A stretch of 64,000 nucleotides of DNA from Pictodentalium vernedei (Eukaryota > Mollusca > Scaphopoda > Dentaliida > Dentaliidae), in assembly GCA_031216915.1 (NCBI GenBank), contig CM062295.1:182356927-182420926 (forward strand), written 5' to 3'. The stretch's first letter is position 1. Each line of letters starts with the position of its first letter. Below, piece after piece: positions 1 through 8,989 of this stretch. Made by a program: the position numbers and the translations under genes. The notes below the pieces were generated by a model. The model did not search any database. It worked only from the letters and a program-made list of their open reading frames with translations, and was not told the origin of the DNA.

Positions 1-1429
1 CCATACGCAGAGGAACTCTCGGTATACCCTGACCTGCCGTGTCGAATTTATTCCTTGCATTAATGAAAGGCAGGTTGAGAGTATTTGCGGACAAGAAGCC
101 TGCTTTCCCTGTCCTGGAAGCAAGTTTAAAAATAGCGTCGTTCAATAATTCAAATGTTCTTGCAACATTATTGGACTGCGACGGAAACTCGGGAGCGATG
201 TCCCTGAACCGCTCGAAAAAATCAGAGTCCAATGACGCTATAATTCTCCTGTCCGGAAGCGCAGCAGTCTGGCCCGACGGAACAACTTGAGGAAGAAAGT
301 GCCGGATAAAGTCTACGGCAGCTTTGTGTTGTTCCGAAAGGGATAGCTCCAATTCATCCGTATCCCTTTCACCATCCGGTCGGACCTCCCGATGTTCCCG
401 GTCGTCCGCCCCCGATGCTTCGGCGGAGCGTACCGACCCAGCGCCGTCGGATAATTCTCGATCCGACACCGTCTCTGTCGGCTGCTGGGATGCTGCGATA
501 AGCTGTGCTATCTGCACTAGAATGTCCGACGTCGAGACCTGCGGAGGAGCGGTCTTTCGCTGCTTTGCCGAGGGCAGCTCCGCATCGGATGGCTCCCGCA
601 TACTTTTCCTATGCGAACGTCCGGAGTCCATCGGTCTCGAGTCCCTGGCTGCCGGATGGTGTGACCTGGTCGCCGAATAATCCTTCCTCGGCGAAGCTGG
701 CAAGATATCGGAGGTCACGCAGCCAAGGTGCGGTCGTGTGCGCCGGCGAGAAGAGGAAGCCTTAACAGTCTCTGCGGACTGCTTATACAACGGAGCGTCC
801 CGAGCGACGGACGTATGCTCCGCTAAAGACACATTTTGTACCACAACATCTGGTCCCAGATGTTGTTGTACGAGAGAGGGGCCTCTCTCGCTCGCGGCCC
901 GGCTGGACCTGGACGAGCTAGGAACCGGACTAAAAGGCTTCCTCCGTTCTCGTTCACTATCCGCCGTCACTGGGTGTGCATCTATTATTTTTATAGTGCT
1001 CGCATCACCCAAAATTTCCTCTTGGACCGCATCGGACGAACCCGGCTGCCGAACCATTCGGTGAATGGACGCTACACCGGGCGAGCTAGCGGACGACATT
1101 TGTCTAATCTCCATGAGCACTTTTGCCGCTAGCTCTGTATTTAATTGTGACGACGGACGCACACTTGAAGAAGATAACATGGAAACATCACCCTGTTCTG
1201 GTTCCTCTGAAATAGAAACTGAGAGAGTAGAGTGACCTTGTGGAGAAAGAGCCGGCATCGCTCTTTCTCCAGAAACAACATATCGTGACACACGTTTCCA
1301 ATGTTTCTCATCCCAATGTTCACATACAGGACAGGGATTAATGCGAGAACACTGACTACAATTTATGCAATAATCATGAAAGTCAGAGGAAGATTTCTTC
1401 CTATTACAATTTGAACAAGTTCCTTTCAT
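1..1429 (-). CDS. DIRS Gag-like protein, N-terminal 476 codons (copy 1, runs off the window)
   Basis: The start codon at 1429 is the same as in copy A and the frame is open to the window edge. The N-terminus has a cysteine-rich cluster (spacing CxxC, CxxCxxC, CxxC) expected to bind zinc, followed by a Ser/Arg/Glu-rich low-complexity region. Against copy A, three of the four base differences are silent and one (442) changes Ala to Thr. That is what a recently transposed, still functional ORF would show, but four sites is a small sample. The function is inferred from position (first ORF of a DIRS element); Gag proteins of this class have little sequence conservation. Confidence 0.8.
   Translation of the reverse strand, partial: MKGTCSNCNRKKSSSDFHDYCINCSQCSRINPCPVCEHWDEKHWKRVSRYVVSGERAMPALSPQGHSTLSVSISEEPEQGDVSMLSSSSVRPSSQLNTELAAKVLMEIRQMSSASSPGVASIHRMVRQPGSSDAVQEEILGDASTIKIIDAHPVTADSERERRKPFSPVPSSSRSSRAASERGPSLVQQHLGPDVVVQNVSLAEHTSVARDAPLYKQSAETVKASSSRRRTRPHLGCVTSDILPASPRKDYSATRSHHPAARDSRPMDSGRSHRKSMREPSDAELPSAKQRKTAPPQVSTSDILVQIAQLIAASQQPTETVSDRELSDGAGSVRSAEASGADDREHREVRPDGERDTDELELSLSEQHKAAVDFIRHFLPQVVPSGQTAALPDRRIIASLDSDFFERFRDIAPEFPSQSNNVARTFELLNDAIFKLASRTGKAGFLSANTLNLPFINARNKFDTAGQGIPRVPLRM
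844..865. other. Inverted-repeat hairpin inside the Gag ORF, copy 1
   Basis: Arms CAACATCTGG and CCAGATGTTG are separated by two bases; outer GTAC/GTAC pairs extend the stem. It is identical to the copy A hairpin at 10181-10202 and equivalent to hairpins in copies B, C and D, whose arms differ in sequence but stay mostly paired. Confidence 0.75.
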
Positions 1430-2316
1430 TGTGAAGGAACAACAATAAGTCCTAGTTACTCGCAAAAACCCCTGACACAAAGATACATAATAACATGATC
1501 CATTAATAAATGAAAAAACAATTGCAAAACAAAATAATTTTGAAAAAATATTTTTTCAGAGAAGCCCAAGTTGCTGAAAAGTAACGTTGAGCCCCGATGG
1601 ATCCGATGGCAAAGTGTGGTCAAAAATTTTAAAATTATATAAAATAATTAATGAGACACTTTCGGATAATATAAATGTATCTTATAATGAGATAAACTAC
1701 CTCAAAGACAAACAGCCCCCCTCAAAAAAGGCTGTTGCCAATGAAAACAAACAGTGTAAACACAGAAGAAAACATGACTCCAGGCACTGAAAAAACTGGC
1801 CCGGAATCAGTCCTCAATTACACTCTATCTGATGCAAAACAGAGACTCCCAGGGGAGAATCTGCAGAACATCAGATGGAAGATGCAGAACACAAACGTTA
1901 TACACCCATGGGTGAAAACGTAACTATGGGGAAAATAACAGAAAACATTCTGTAACCAAGCAACTCTCCCAGGGAAATTTTAGAAATGAAACTTCTCAAA
2001 AATATGCCAAAAGCATGGGAGAATTGCAAGGGGGGACTTTAGAAGGTTAGGGGAGAGGAAACACTGAATAAGCAGTGCAACAATTAGCAAGAATGACAAC
2101 AAGAGGCGTTTGCCTCGAAAATAGGCAACTTAACATAATTTTAACAAAAAATTTTAAGTACAGCCCTGATTATTTTTTGCCACTTCTTTTTTCCTCTCCT
2201 CCTTCTATCCTCCTTAGAATCACATTTTCTCCAAGAATTACGTGTCTGGCATCCTTTAAACTGAGATTTACAAGCACAAAGATCAGTGAGATGTTGACTG
2301 ATGAAGGGCCAAACAG

Positions 2317-2521
2317 AGAATGATATTTGGCGCCAATTTCGGGACGACTGCGTCACTGCGCATGCGCAGTAGAGTCGTACTATGGAGGTCCTTTAGGACA
2401 TGATTTCTTTTTGTTTTGGATGCAAATTTTGGGGATTGGGGGGCAAAATTTGTGTTTGGCCCTGGTTTTTGTGGAGTTAGCACCAGCTAAGTCTGGGTCA
2501 TTGGTACAGTATAAAAATATA
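2317..2521. repeat. Terminal repeat of DIRS copy 1 (5' end of the element)
   Basis: Matches the right terminal repeat of copy A (11654-11858). It contains the 16-bp palindrome ACTGCGCATGCGCAGT at 2355-2370 and ends in GTATAAAAATAT, the outer end shared by the right termini of copies A, B, C and D. Confidence 0.9.
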
Positions 2522-2600
2522 TGGACATACTCACAGACTGACAGACTTCAGCTCGCGAGATGGCAATAGCTTATCTGGACTTTTCAAGTTATGCTAAAAA
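2522..2600 (+). repeat. Tail of a pearl/Helentron-like element
   Basis: A GACAGAC-rich stretch leads into an imperfect hairpin at 2568-2595 (AGCTTATCTGGAC, then CAAGTTATGCT) and AAAAA. The same tail layout is seen at 12174-12236 and 41320-41398. It suggests copy 1 landed inside such an element. Assignment to the Helentron-associated group is by architecture only. Confidence 0.5.
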
Positions 2601-2698
2601 TACATGTGGTTTTAAGCCCTTAATTTTTCAAATCAACAAGAGAGGGTGAGGGTGGGGGGGGGGAGGATTTTAGTTTTATCTTTTATTTTTGTGTTTGA

Positions 2699-2903
2699 TT
2701 AACTGGTAGAGTTTTAGGTCAGGAAAAAAAGTTCATGTCTTTACCTTGTTAAAATTATAACAATGCAAATCCATACAGGCAAAATAATGTGTAACATCAC
2801 AGATAATATGAAGCATATGCACAACAGAATATTAATCTTTTCAGTTGTAGTACCTGCACTTCTCACAAAAACAAACTGAGACTTGCAACACTCAATCAGT
2901 TAA
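2699..2903. mobile_element. Degenerate TTAA-flanked MITE (TTAACTGGTAGAG family)
   Basis: Starts TTAACTGGTAGAG and ends in the imperfect complement CACTCAATCAGTTAA. The interior resembles the better copies at 26579-27049 and 47476-47725. Flanking TTAA fits piggyBac-type targeting. Positions 2904-3163 show no gene; I see only AT-rich sequence. Confidence 0.6.
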
Positions 2904-3163
2904 TAAAGAAACATGAAATACACTTGTGATCAGTTATATTTACTGATATGCACCTTTTTCGTAAAATAAATAATGCTCACATAATATGTGGGTTACTTTC
3001 CACAGAACATAGCAAACTGGATGTTTATGAACAATTACAATAAATATACAATATATTTTAATCATGTTTTGTTGCAAACAAGCACAAATAAATATACATC
3101 AATCAAAAAGGTGAAACTTCAAAGTCTCACACTTTCATAGTAATTTTGAACGATAGTGCAAAC

Positions 3164-4730
3164 CAAAACAAGAGGCCCCACGGGGCCTGAAGCGCTCATC
3201 TTGTACAGAACACAATTTAAACAGAGTCCAAGAATGAGTCTACATTAAGCAAGCCATCTCCATAGGCTACACTGTCAATCCTTGAGTCCCTCAGGAGTGA
3301 CAAAAATAATCTAGGCATCATGCCTTTTCTTCAGTTGATCATAAGTAAAATGTAGAGCTCCCCTATGAAGCCCCTTGATACAACCTATGTGGATTAATCT
3401 TAGTACCTCTAGAGGGTACTGAATACAAAATTTTTAATTCTTCAGCAAAATGGCCAATTCCGGCTCCCATAGAGAGCCCAAATATTAACCCAGGCTCTTG
3501 ATTTGAACACAGTTAAATCTGACTTCCCTAGAGATGTTGTGTACCGAATATGAAAGCATTCTGACCGTTGGATCTGAAGAAAAGAAATTGTAAAGAAATT
3601 TCTTCAAATTGCACTAAGTTCAAATTTGGGCTACTACAGCGAGCCCAAATATTGACCTATGGATCCGATTTGAACAAACTTGAATCTGACCCCCCTAGAG
3701 ATGTTGTATACCAAATGTGAAAGCATTCTGACAAGTGAATCTGAAGAAGAAGATTTTTGAAGAAATTCCCTCATATTGTACTAAGTTAAATTTCATGTTC
3801 CCATATGGAGCCCAAATATTAACCTAGGCACTCGAATTGAACAACCTGGAATCTGACCCCCCTAGAGATGTTGTATACCAAATATTAAAGCATTCCGACT
3901 GGTGGATCTGAAGAAGAAAATTTTTAAAGAAATTTTCTCATATTGCACTAAGTAAAAATTTGGGCTACCATAGTGAGCCCAAATATATACCTAGGGATCT
4001 GATTTGAACAACCTTGAATCTGATCCCCATAGAGATGTTGCATACCAAATATCAAAGCATTCTGACTGATGGATCTGAAGACGAAGATTTTTTTAAATTA
4101 CCCTCCATATTGAACAAAGATAAAATTTGGGCTTCCATAGGAAGCCCAAATATTAACCTAGGGACTTGGTTTGAACAATCTATAATCTGACCCTCATAAC
4201 AATGATGTATACCAAATATTAAAAGATTCTGACTGGTGGTTCTGAAGAAGAAGATTTTTAAAGAATATTCTCCATATTACCCTATGTTAAAACTTCGGGC
4301 TCCTGTAGAGAGCCCAAATATGAACCAATGAGCTTTATTTCAACAAACCTTTATCTGACCCCCCTATGAATGCTGTATACCAAATATCAAAAGATTCTGA
4401 TGATTGGTTCTGGAGAAAAGATTTTAAAAAATTTTTGCAAATATGCTGACTCCGCATTTTTTCGATGCCCATTACAGAACACCCTAACATAACCGATGGC
4501 AATTTTTTTTTACCATTCAATTCTACTTGTCATAAGGATACTTCATACCAAATAAAAGCTCTCTGTTCCGTGGGGTTTGGGAAATATGGGCGTTTGAAAA
4601 TATTTCTATTTTTAGCTCCCAGGGTTCCCATGGGGATGTGGGAATTTTTTTTTTTTGCATGGGTCAAGTACTTATGACCCAATACTACCACAAACCAAAT
4701 TTGGTTCATACCAGACCATCGGTTCAGAAA
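3164..4730 (+). repeat. Tandem array, ~167-bp unit, pearl/Helentron-like element (left part)
   Basis: It begins near 3169 with AAGAGGCCCCACGGGGCCT, a small hairpin. At least six units follow, marked by GGGCTnCCATAGnGAGCCC at about 3463, 3628, 3796, 3962, 4129 and 4298, a spacing of 165-169 bp. Each unit carries phrases such as TTGAACAACCTTGAATCTGA and GATGTTGTATACCAAATAT. The repeat and its tail resume at 11858, so copy A interrupts it. Tandem cores plus a terminal hairpin resemble bivalve pearl elements, which are grouped with Helentron-associated non-autonomous elements. Confidence 0.75.
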
Positions 4731-4958
4731 GTTAAAAAATTTATAGTAATTTATATATTTTTTATACTTACCAATGACCCAGACTTAGCTGGTGCTAACT
4801 CCACAAAAACCAGGGCCAAACACAAATTTTGCCCCCCAATCCCCAAAATTTGCATCCAAAACAAAAAGAAATCATGTCCTAAAGGACCTCCATAGTACGA
4901 CTCTACTGCGCATGCGCAGTGACGCAGTCGTCCCGAAATTGGCGCCAAATATCATTCT
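4731..4958. repeat. Left inverted terminal repeat of copy A (3' end of the element)
   Basis: Positions 4770-4958 are the exact reverse complement of 11654-11842 (189 bp by reading). The outer 39 bases (4731-4769, starting GTTAAAAAATTTATAG) differ from the outer end of the other repeat. The reverse complement of this outer end recurs in the internal complementary region, which fixes the terminus at about 4731. Confidence 0.92.
4905..4920. promoter_or_regulatory. NRF1-like palindrome in the left terminal repeat
   Basis: ACTGCGCATGCGCAGT is a perfect 16-bp palindrome containing TGCGCATGCGCA, the known consensus for animal NRF1. The partner site in the right terminal repeat is at 11692-11707, upstream of the Gag-like ORF, where a promoter is expected. 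Promoter function is inferred. Confidence 0.5.
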
Positions 4959-5003
4959 TACTGGCAGTGCCTGGTCAGCGCTATGTACTCAGCGGGGAGG
5001 CAA

Positions 5004-5016
5004 GAGTTCCCAACTC
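5004..5016. other. Small hairpin between the left repeat and the internal complementary region (copy A)
   Basis: GAGTT-CCC-AACTC. The same position in copies B (14784-14799), D (48431-48446) and E (44907-44922) holds ATGAGTG-CC-CACTCAT. Both forms pair, with different bases. Confidence 0.5.
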
Positions 5017-5032
5017 AGGGAGGGCCATCCCC

Positions 5033-5121
5033 GTCTGGGTCATTGGTAAGTATAAAAAATATATAAATTACTATAAATTTTTTAACATTTTTATACTGTA
5101 CCAATGACCCAGACTTAGCTG
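5033..5121. repeat. Internal complementary region of DIRS copy A
   Basis: Positions 5033-5086 are the reverse complement of the left outer end (4731-4784), and 5087-5121 the reverse complement of the right outer end (from 11855 inwards). The two meet at AAC/ATT (5084-5087). It is therefore a copy of the circle junction formed when both element ends are joined, a hallmark of DIRS1-like elements used in templating the circular DNA intermediate. It includes a donor-like GGTAAGTAT on the plus strand. Confidence 0.9.
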
Positions 5122-5717
5122 AATAGTAAACAGGCTGGAGGGCCTAGGACATAGAGGAAAATCCAATAAGCTCAATTATAAAATAAAGAGATAACCCCTT
5201 AAGGAGAAAAGGAGTATTAGGCTTTACATGTATCTTTCTTATTTAATATTTAAATTAGAAAGATACACTACCCTTAATAATTGAGCACAATAACATTCAT
5301 GTTCTCTATTAATATCCAGTATAACCTTTATACTAATTATTCTTAAAACAAGCCAATAAATAAAGTAGTCCAGAGAATTGAGACTCTTTATAATCATTTA
5401 AAAGTGTCCGAGTATTGTATATTAAAGCCCGTTTGACACTTGACATATACAAATGCTTCACACCGAGCTACACTTTAAAAATAAGACATGAATGAAATTA
5501 AACATTAATATTACACTTTAAAACCATCCCGGAAGCGACTCAGAAATACTGTCTTGGAGGAGGCATTCCCTTGCTTTTCACTATAAAGCAGGTGACCTAA
5601 GGGAACACCCGCCCCCCCCCTTCCCCTTGCCCTGGGTCAAATAGCCCAGAGCGAAGAGGGCAGCCGGACGGAGTCACTGCCGGAACAGAAAGCCTGCATA
5701 ACTATAGTTGCAACTGT
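5122..5717. other. 3' non-coding region of copy A
   Basis: No gene. AT-rich, with a C run near 5612-5620 and GC-rich sequence next to the recombinase stop. It aligns with 15120-15513 of copy B and 50470-50759 of copy D, so it is element sequence, not host sequence. Confidence 0.7.
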
Positions 5718-6746
5718 TTAGTGGACGACATTCTGAGCAACAGATAACGGACCTAAACAATGCAGGTCTCCAGAAATGGACTCAATATTTCTGAGATAAA
5801 AATTAGTAAATGTGGATGGCTGAGACCAATAAGCAGCCTTCATTAAATCTGTAATAGCAACACTATTAGCATAAGCCCAGGAAGTAGAAAGAGCTCTTAC
5901 TTCATGAGCAGAAATCTTAAGCACAGACTGCTGAGAAGAAGATAAATCTTCATACGCAGTACGGATAGTTAACTGAATCCATCTAGCAATAGAATGGACT
6001 GAAATGTCCTTTCTATTAGGCATCAAAGACAGAAAGAAACGTTTCCGTCCCTTTCTGATGAACTGAGATCTCTGTTTATAGATACGTAGTGCTCTAACAG
6101 GACAGAGTAAAGGCCTACGCCCGTCTGAAGACGGAAGAGCCTTAATAACAATAGGTTCCGGATATTTATTAGGAGCCTGATTCTTAGCTAAAAAACCGAC
6201 GTTAGTAGTGAAGGTGATAGTGTTCCCAACACTACGATAATGAGAATCATCCACCGATAGTGCATGAAGCTCACTGACTCTTCTGGCAGAAGAGAAAGCT
6301 AAGAGAAAAGCTGTCTTATAAGATAAGAATTTGAAATCTACTGTCCCAAGAGGTTCAAATGGCTTTTCCTTCAATTTAAGGAGAACCCAAGCTAAATTCC
6401 ACTTAGGAATTAATCTAAGAGTTCTGGGTCTATTTATCGAAAAGTTTCTAACCAATTTCGATAAAGAGACATTAGATCCAATTTGTAAACTATCATGATG
6501 TGCATAGGTATCAGATAACATAGATCTATAACCCTTTATAGTAACCGGTTGCAGTTTGATTTCGTCAAACAAGTATACTAGAAAGTTAGCAATGTCTGGT
6601 ATAGAGGGATCAAATATATCAACAGAATGATCCCTACACCAACGACGGAAAACCTTCCACTTAGCCGCATAGTTTAGCGAAGAGGAGGTCCTCCTACAGT
6701 TAGAAATCGCGTCCACTGCTCGTCCTGTAAAGTGCTTGCCATGCAA
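5718..6746 (-). CDS. DIRS tyrosine recombinase (copy A)
   Basis: This ORF is open from 8606 to 5718 (962 codons); the conserved recombinase covers roughly residues 620-962, given here. It is expected to integrate the circular cDNA in place of a DDE integrase. Numbered on the long ORF, visible catalytic residues are Arg776 (in RRVSELHAL), His901 and Arg904 (in SAHEVRAL), Trp927 in the usual His/Trp position, and nucleophile Tyr937 (in FTNFYLRN). The frame differs from RT/RNase H and overlaps its end by about 70 bp if translation starts near 6746. No start codon is decisive; frameshift or fusion expression is possible. Homologous regions survive broken in B, C and D, and D has lost the Arg box. 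Confidence 0.9.
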   Translation of the reverse strand: MHGKHFTGRAVDAISNCRRTSSSLNYAAKWKVFRRWCRDHSVDIFDPSIPDIANFLVYLFDEIKLQPVTIKGYRSMLSDTYAHHDSLQIGSNVSLSKLVRNFSINRPRTLRLIPKWNLAWVLLKLKEKPFEPLGTVDFKFLSYKTAFLLAFSSARRVSELHALSVDDSHYRSVGNTITFTTNVGFLAKNQAPNKYPEPIVIKALPSSDGRRPLLCPVRALRIYKQRSQFIRKGRKRFFLSLMPNRKDISVHSIARWIQLTIRTAYEDLSSSQQSVLKISAHEVRALSTSWAYANSVAITDLMKAAYWSQPSTFTNFYLRNIESISGDLHCLGPLSVAQNVVH

Positions 6747-8989
6747 GAAGGACCGCACAACGGAAAAACGTGAAGGTTGAGACCTTGCGGGTTGTGATGC
6801 AGTTGGCGCGATTTCCCCTGCCAAAGAAGATCCTCTCGTGGAGGGAGCTTCCGCGGTAGGTCCCACAACAGACACCTGAGTAGATTTATCCACGGTCTCT
6901 GTGGCGACAGAGATGCTACCAACAGAATCTTGCATTGAGATTGTTTTATCTTTAGCAATACTTGTTGAATTAACGGCGCTGGAGGATACGCATATCCTAT
7001 CATTCCGTCCCAAGGGATCGATAGAGCGTCTACAGCAAATGCTCTTGGATCCGGACACGGGGACACATACGTCTGCAACTGATTGTTGAGATGTGTCGCA
7101 AATAAGTCTATCATTGGCCGTTCCCATTGGTAGCAAATCTGATTGAATACTTGTTTGTTGAGAGTCCACTCCGACGGCAACAAGCGACCCTTTCGAGAAA
7201 GGGAGTCTGCTAGCACATTCAGACGACCCGGTATGTGACGGACCGAAAGAAGAACGTGATGTTCCAACGCAAACAGAAGGATTCTTTCCGTTAGATTGAA
7301 CAACGGAACTGAATGAGTGCCTCCCTGATTCCGTATATACGCCACTACTGTCGTATTGTCGGATAGGATTTGGACATGAGCATCGTGAATAATGTCCATC
7401 CAGTGACGTAACGCAAGCCAAATTGACATCATTTCCTTGATGTTTATGTGCTTGCACAGGAATTGCGGATCCCAAAGACCCTGGCATCTCGAATCCGTTG
7501 GGATTAATGATGCACCCCAACCTGTTTGACTGGCATCCGTCATAATGGTAAAACTCGGATCCGGCAACTGCAGCGGAACTCCTTGAGTTAACCACTGAAT
7601 GTTTGCCCAAGTCTGAATCTCTTGTTTCACTTGATCTGACAAGAGAACGTCTACATCGAGCGAATGAATTTTCACACTCCAATTCTGAGTCAAGAAAATT
7701 TGAAGAGGCCGTGTGCGTAGCCGTCCCATCGGAATGAGATCCGCAGCGGCTCCGCACAGACCTATCAGTCTCATAAATTCTCTCGCTGTGACTTTGTCTG
7801 TATTTAGACAATAGCGAGCGTAACAACTGACTAATTTCGCTCTGGTTAACGGCAGACGAACGAGATTGTTGTGCGTCTCGAAGCTCATTCCCAGATGAGT
7901 GAATGACTTGGACGGCACCAGATCCGACTTCTCCTCGTTTACTATGAAACCGAGACGTCGGAGCAATAGAAGAAGATTCTGAACATCGTTCTGAAGCGTT
8001 AACTCGTTGCCGTACCTCTGAAGAATGTCGTCCAGGTAGGCCGACGTTACCGCAGACGAATGAGCTCGGAAGTAAATCATTACCGAGTTCATTACTCGAG
8101 TGAAAGCCCAGGGTGCTAGATTCAATCCGAAGCACATGGCCCGGAACTGATACACCACTCCTAGGACTGCAAAGCGTAGATACTTTCGGAATGTCGGATG
8201 TACCATGACGTGAAAGTACGCATCTTTGAGATCTATGCTCGTTGCATAATCGTTCACCCGAATACTCGCTCTGACCGATCGAATCGTCTCCATATAAAAC
8301 TTCGGAGCGATGATCAGCTTGTTTATCCAGCTCAAATCTATGACTGGACGGAACGAGCCGTCTGGTTTCGGAACCAGAAACAGATGGCTGTAGAATCCCA
8401 GCGATTCCTGGTTTTCTACGACCTCTACCGCGTTCTTCATTAAAAGAGACTGCACCTCTGATAGCAGAGCGTCTCTTTTCTGAGGGTTTGACGGAAGATG
8501 AGTCCACTTTGGACTTCGAGTTAATGGAGGCTTTCGTTTGAAGGATATCTTTAGACCTTCCGAAGTCACTCCTCTCACCCAAGGGTCGTCCGTAATCGAC
8601 GCCCACTCTTGAGAAAAACTCGACAACCTTCCGCCAACCGGAACGCGATAGAGGTTTGAGCCATCACCTCCTGGATCTGCGAGGCCTGCGGTAGGAGAAA
8701 CCACGTCTTCCACGACCCGCACCTCGCCTCGTCGACCTCGGGGCGTCCGACCGATTGTCCCGGCCTGAAGGACGTCCCGAACGAGAGTCGCTATCCTGAC
8801 GGTCTCTCGAATAAGAGCTAGAGGACGCACCGGAACCTCTATAGGAACCTCTCTTGGGCGGATAAGACCCAGAAGTGCCCGCCTTATTCGTGTCTGCTGA
8901 ATCCGACCTTTTAGGAGCGGATCTAAACAACAGAGAATCACTAGCTTTCTTTTTAATATTATCATAAATAGCGGAAAGCTTGCCGTCAA
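6674..8989 (-). CDS. DIRS reverse transcriptase / RNase H polyprotein (copy A)
   Basis: Copies element RNA into DNA. In the 771-codon ORF, RT spans about 185-380: FRPVIDLSWINK at 213-224, motif A Asp253 in SIDLKDAY, motif B at FGLNLAPWAF, catalytic YLDD at 318-321. RNase H spans about 475-600 with Asp485, Glu519, Asp544 and Asp595, all in expected contexts. After it, residues 627-700 (DLFATHLNNQ... DALSIPW...) occupy the place of the methyltransferase-like domain of DIRS elements; that label is tentative. The first ~100 codons overlap the Gag-like ORF in the +1 frame and may not be translated, so the true start, or a frameshift site in 8664-8989, is unknown. No break is seen. Confidence 0.93.
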   Translation of the reverse strand: MTASFPLFMIILKRKLVILCCLDPLLKGRIQQTRIRRALLGLIRPREVPIEVPVRPLALIRETVRIATLVRDVLQAGTIGRTPRGRRGEVRVVEDVVSPTAGLADPGGDGSNLYRVPVGGRLSSFSQEWASITDDPWVRGVTSEGLKISFKRKPPLTRSPKWTHLPSNPQKRDALLSEVQSLLMKNAVEVVENQESLGFYSHLFLVPKPDGSFRPVIDLSWINKLIIAPKFYMETIRSVRASIRVNDYATSIDLKDAYFHVMVHPTFRKYLRFAVLGVVYQFRAMCFGLNLAPWAFTRVMNSVMIYFRAHSSAVTSAYLDDILQRYGNELTLQNDVQNLLLLLRRLGFIVNEEKSDLVPSKSFTHLGMSFETHNNLVRLPLTRAKLVSCYARYCLNTDKVTAREFMRLIGLCGAAADLIPMGRLRTRPLQIFLTQNWSVKIHSLDVDVLLSDQVKQEIQTWANIQWLTQGVPLQLPDPSFTIMTDASQTGWGASLIPTDSRCQGLWDPQFLCKHINIKEMMSIWLALRHWMDIIHDAHVQILSDNTTVVAYIRNQGGTHSVPLFNLTERILLFALEHHVLLSVRHIPGRLNVLADSLSRKGRLLPSEWTLNKQVFNQICYQWERPMIDLFATHLNNQLQTYVSPCPDPRAFAVDALSIPWDGMIGYAYPPAPLIQQVLLKIKQSQCKILLVASLSPQRPWINLLRCLLWDLPRKLPPREDLLWQGKSRQLHHNPQGLNLHVFPLCGPSCMASTLQDEQWTRFLTVGGPPLR
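6747..8606 (-). other. Long second open frame over the RT/RNase H region
   Basis: The recombinase frame stays open for about 620 codons upstream of the recombinase domain, entirely within RT/RNase H coding sequence. The predicted polypeptide is rich in Ser, Arg and Gly and matches no domain I recognise. A ~130-residue piece of the same frame is also open and alignable in copy D (52109-52717). It could be a real N-terminal extension of the recombinase, as overlapping ORFs are known in DIRS1, or an effect of composition. Confidence 0.45.

Larger units (their letters stand above)
1..2521 (-). mobile_element. DIRS retrotransposon copy 1, 5' part, cut by the window edge
   Basis: Positions 1-2521 match 9338-11858 (copy A) at a constant offset of 9337. 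By reading I find only four substitutions (308, 442, 473, 1172) and no indels. The piece holds the start of the Gag-like ORF, the leader and the outer terminal repeat; the rest lies left of the window. Sequence after 2521 differs from that after 11858, so these are two separate insertions, not a segmental duplication. Confidence 0.93.

Noticed and set aside
836..1132. Plus-strand open frames at 39-1132 and 9376-10469
   Set aside because: They are antisense to the Gag-like ORF and appear only because the region is GC-rich and open on the other strand.
3420..4440. Regular repeats as a possible CRISPR array
   Set aside because: Units are contiguous ~167-bp tandem repeats without unique spacers, in an animal genome.
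4752..5080. A separate ~330-bp MITE bounded by the two GGTAAGTAT inverted sequences
   Set aside because: Better explained as the DIRS left terminal repeat plus the internal complementary region, because the second half matches the far end of the element.
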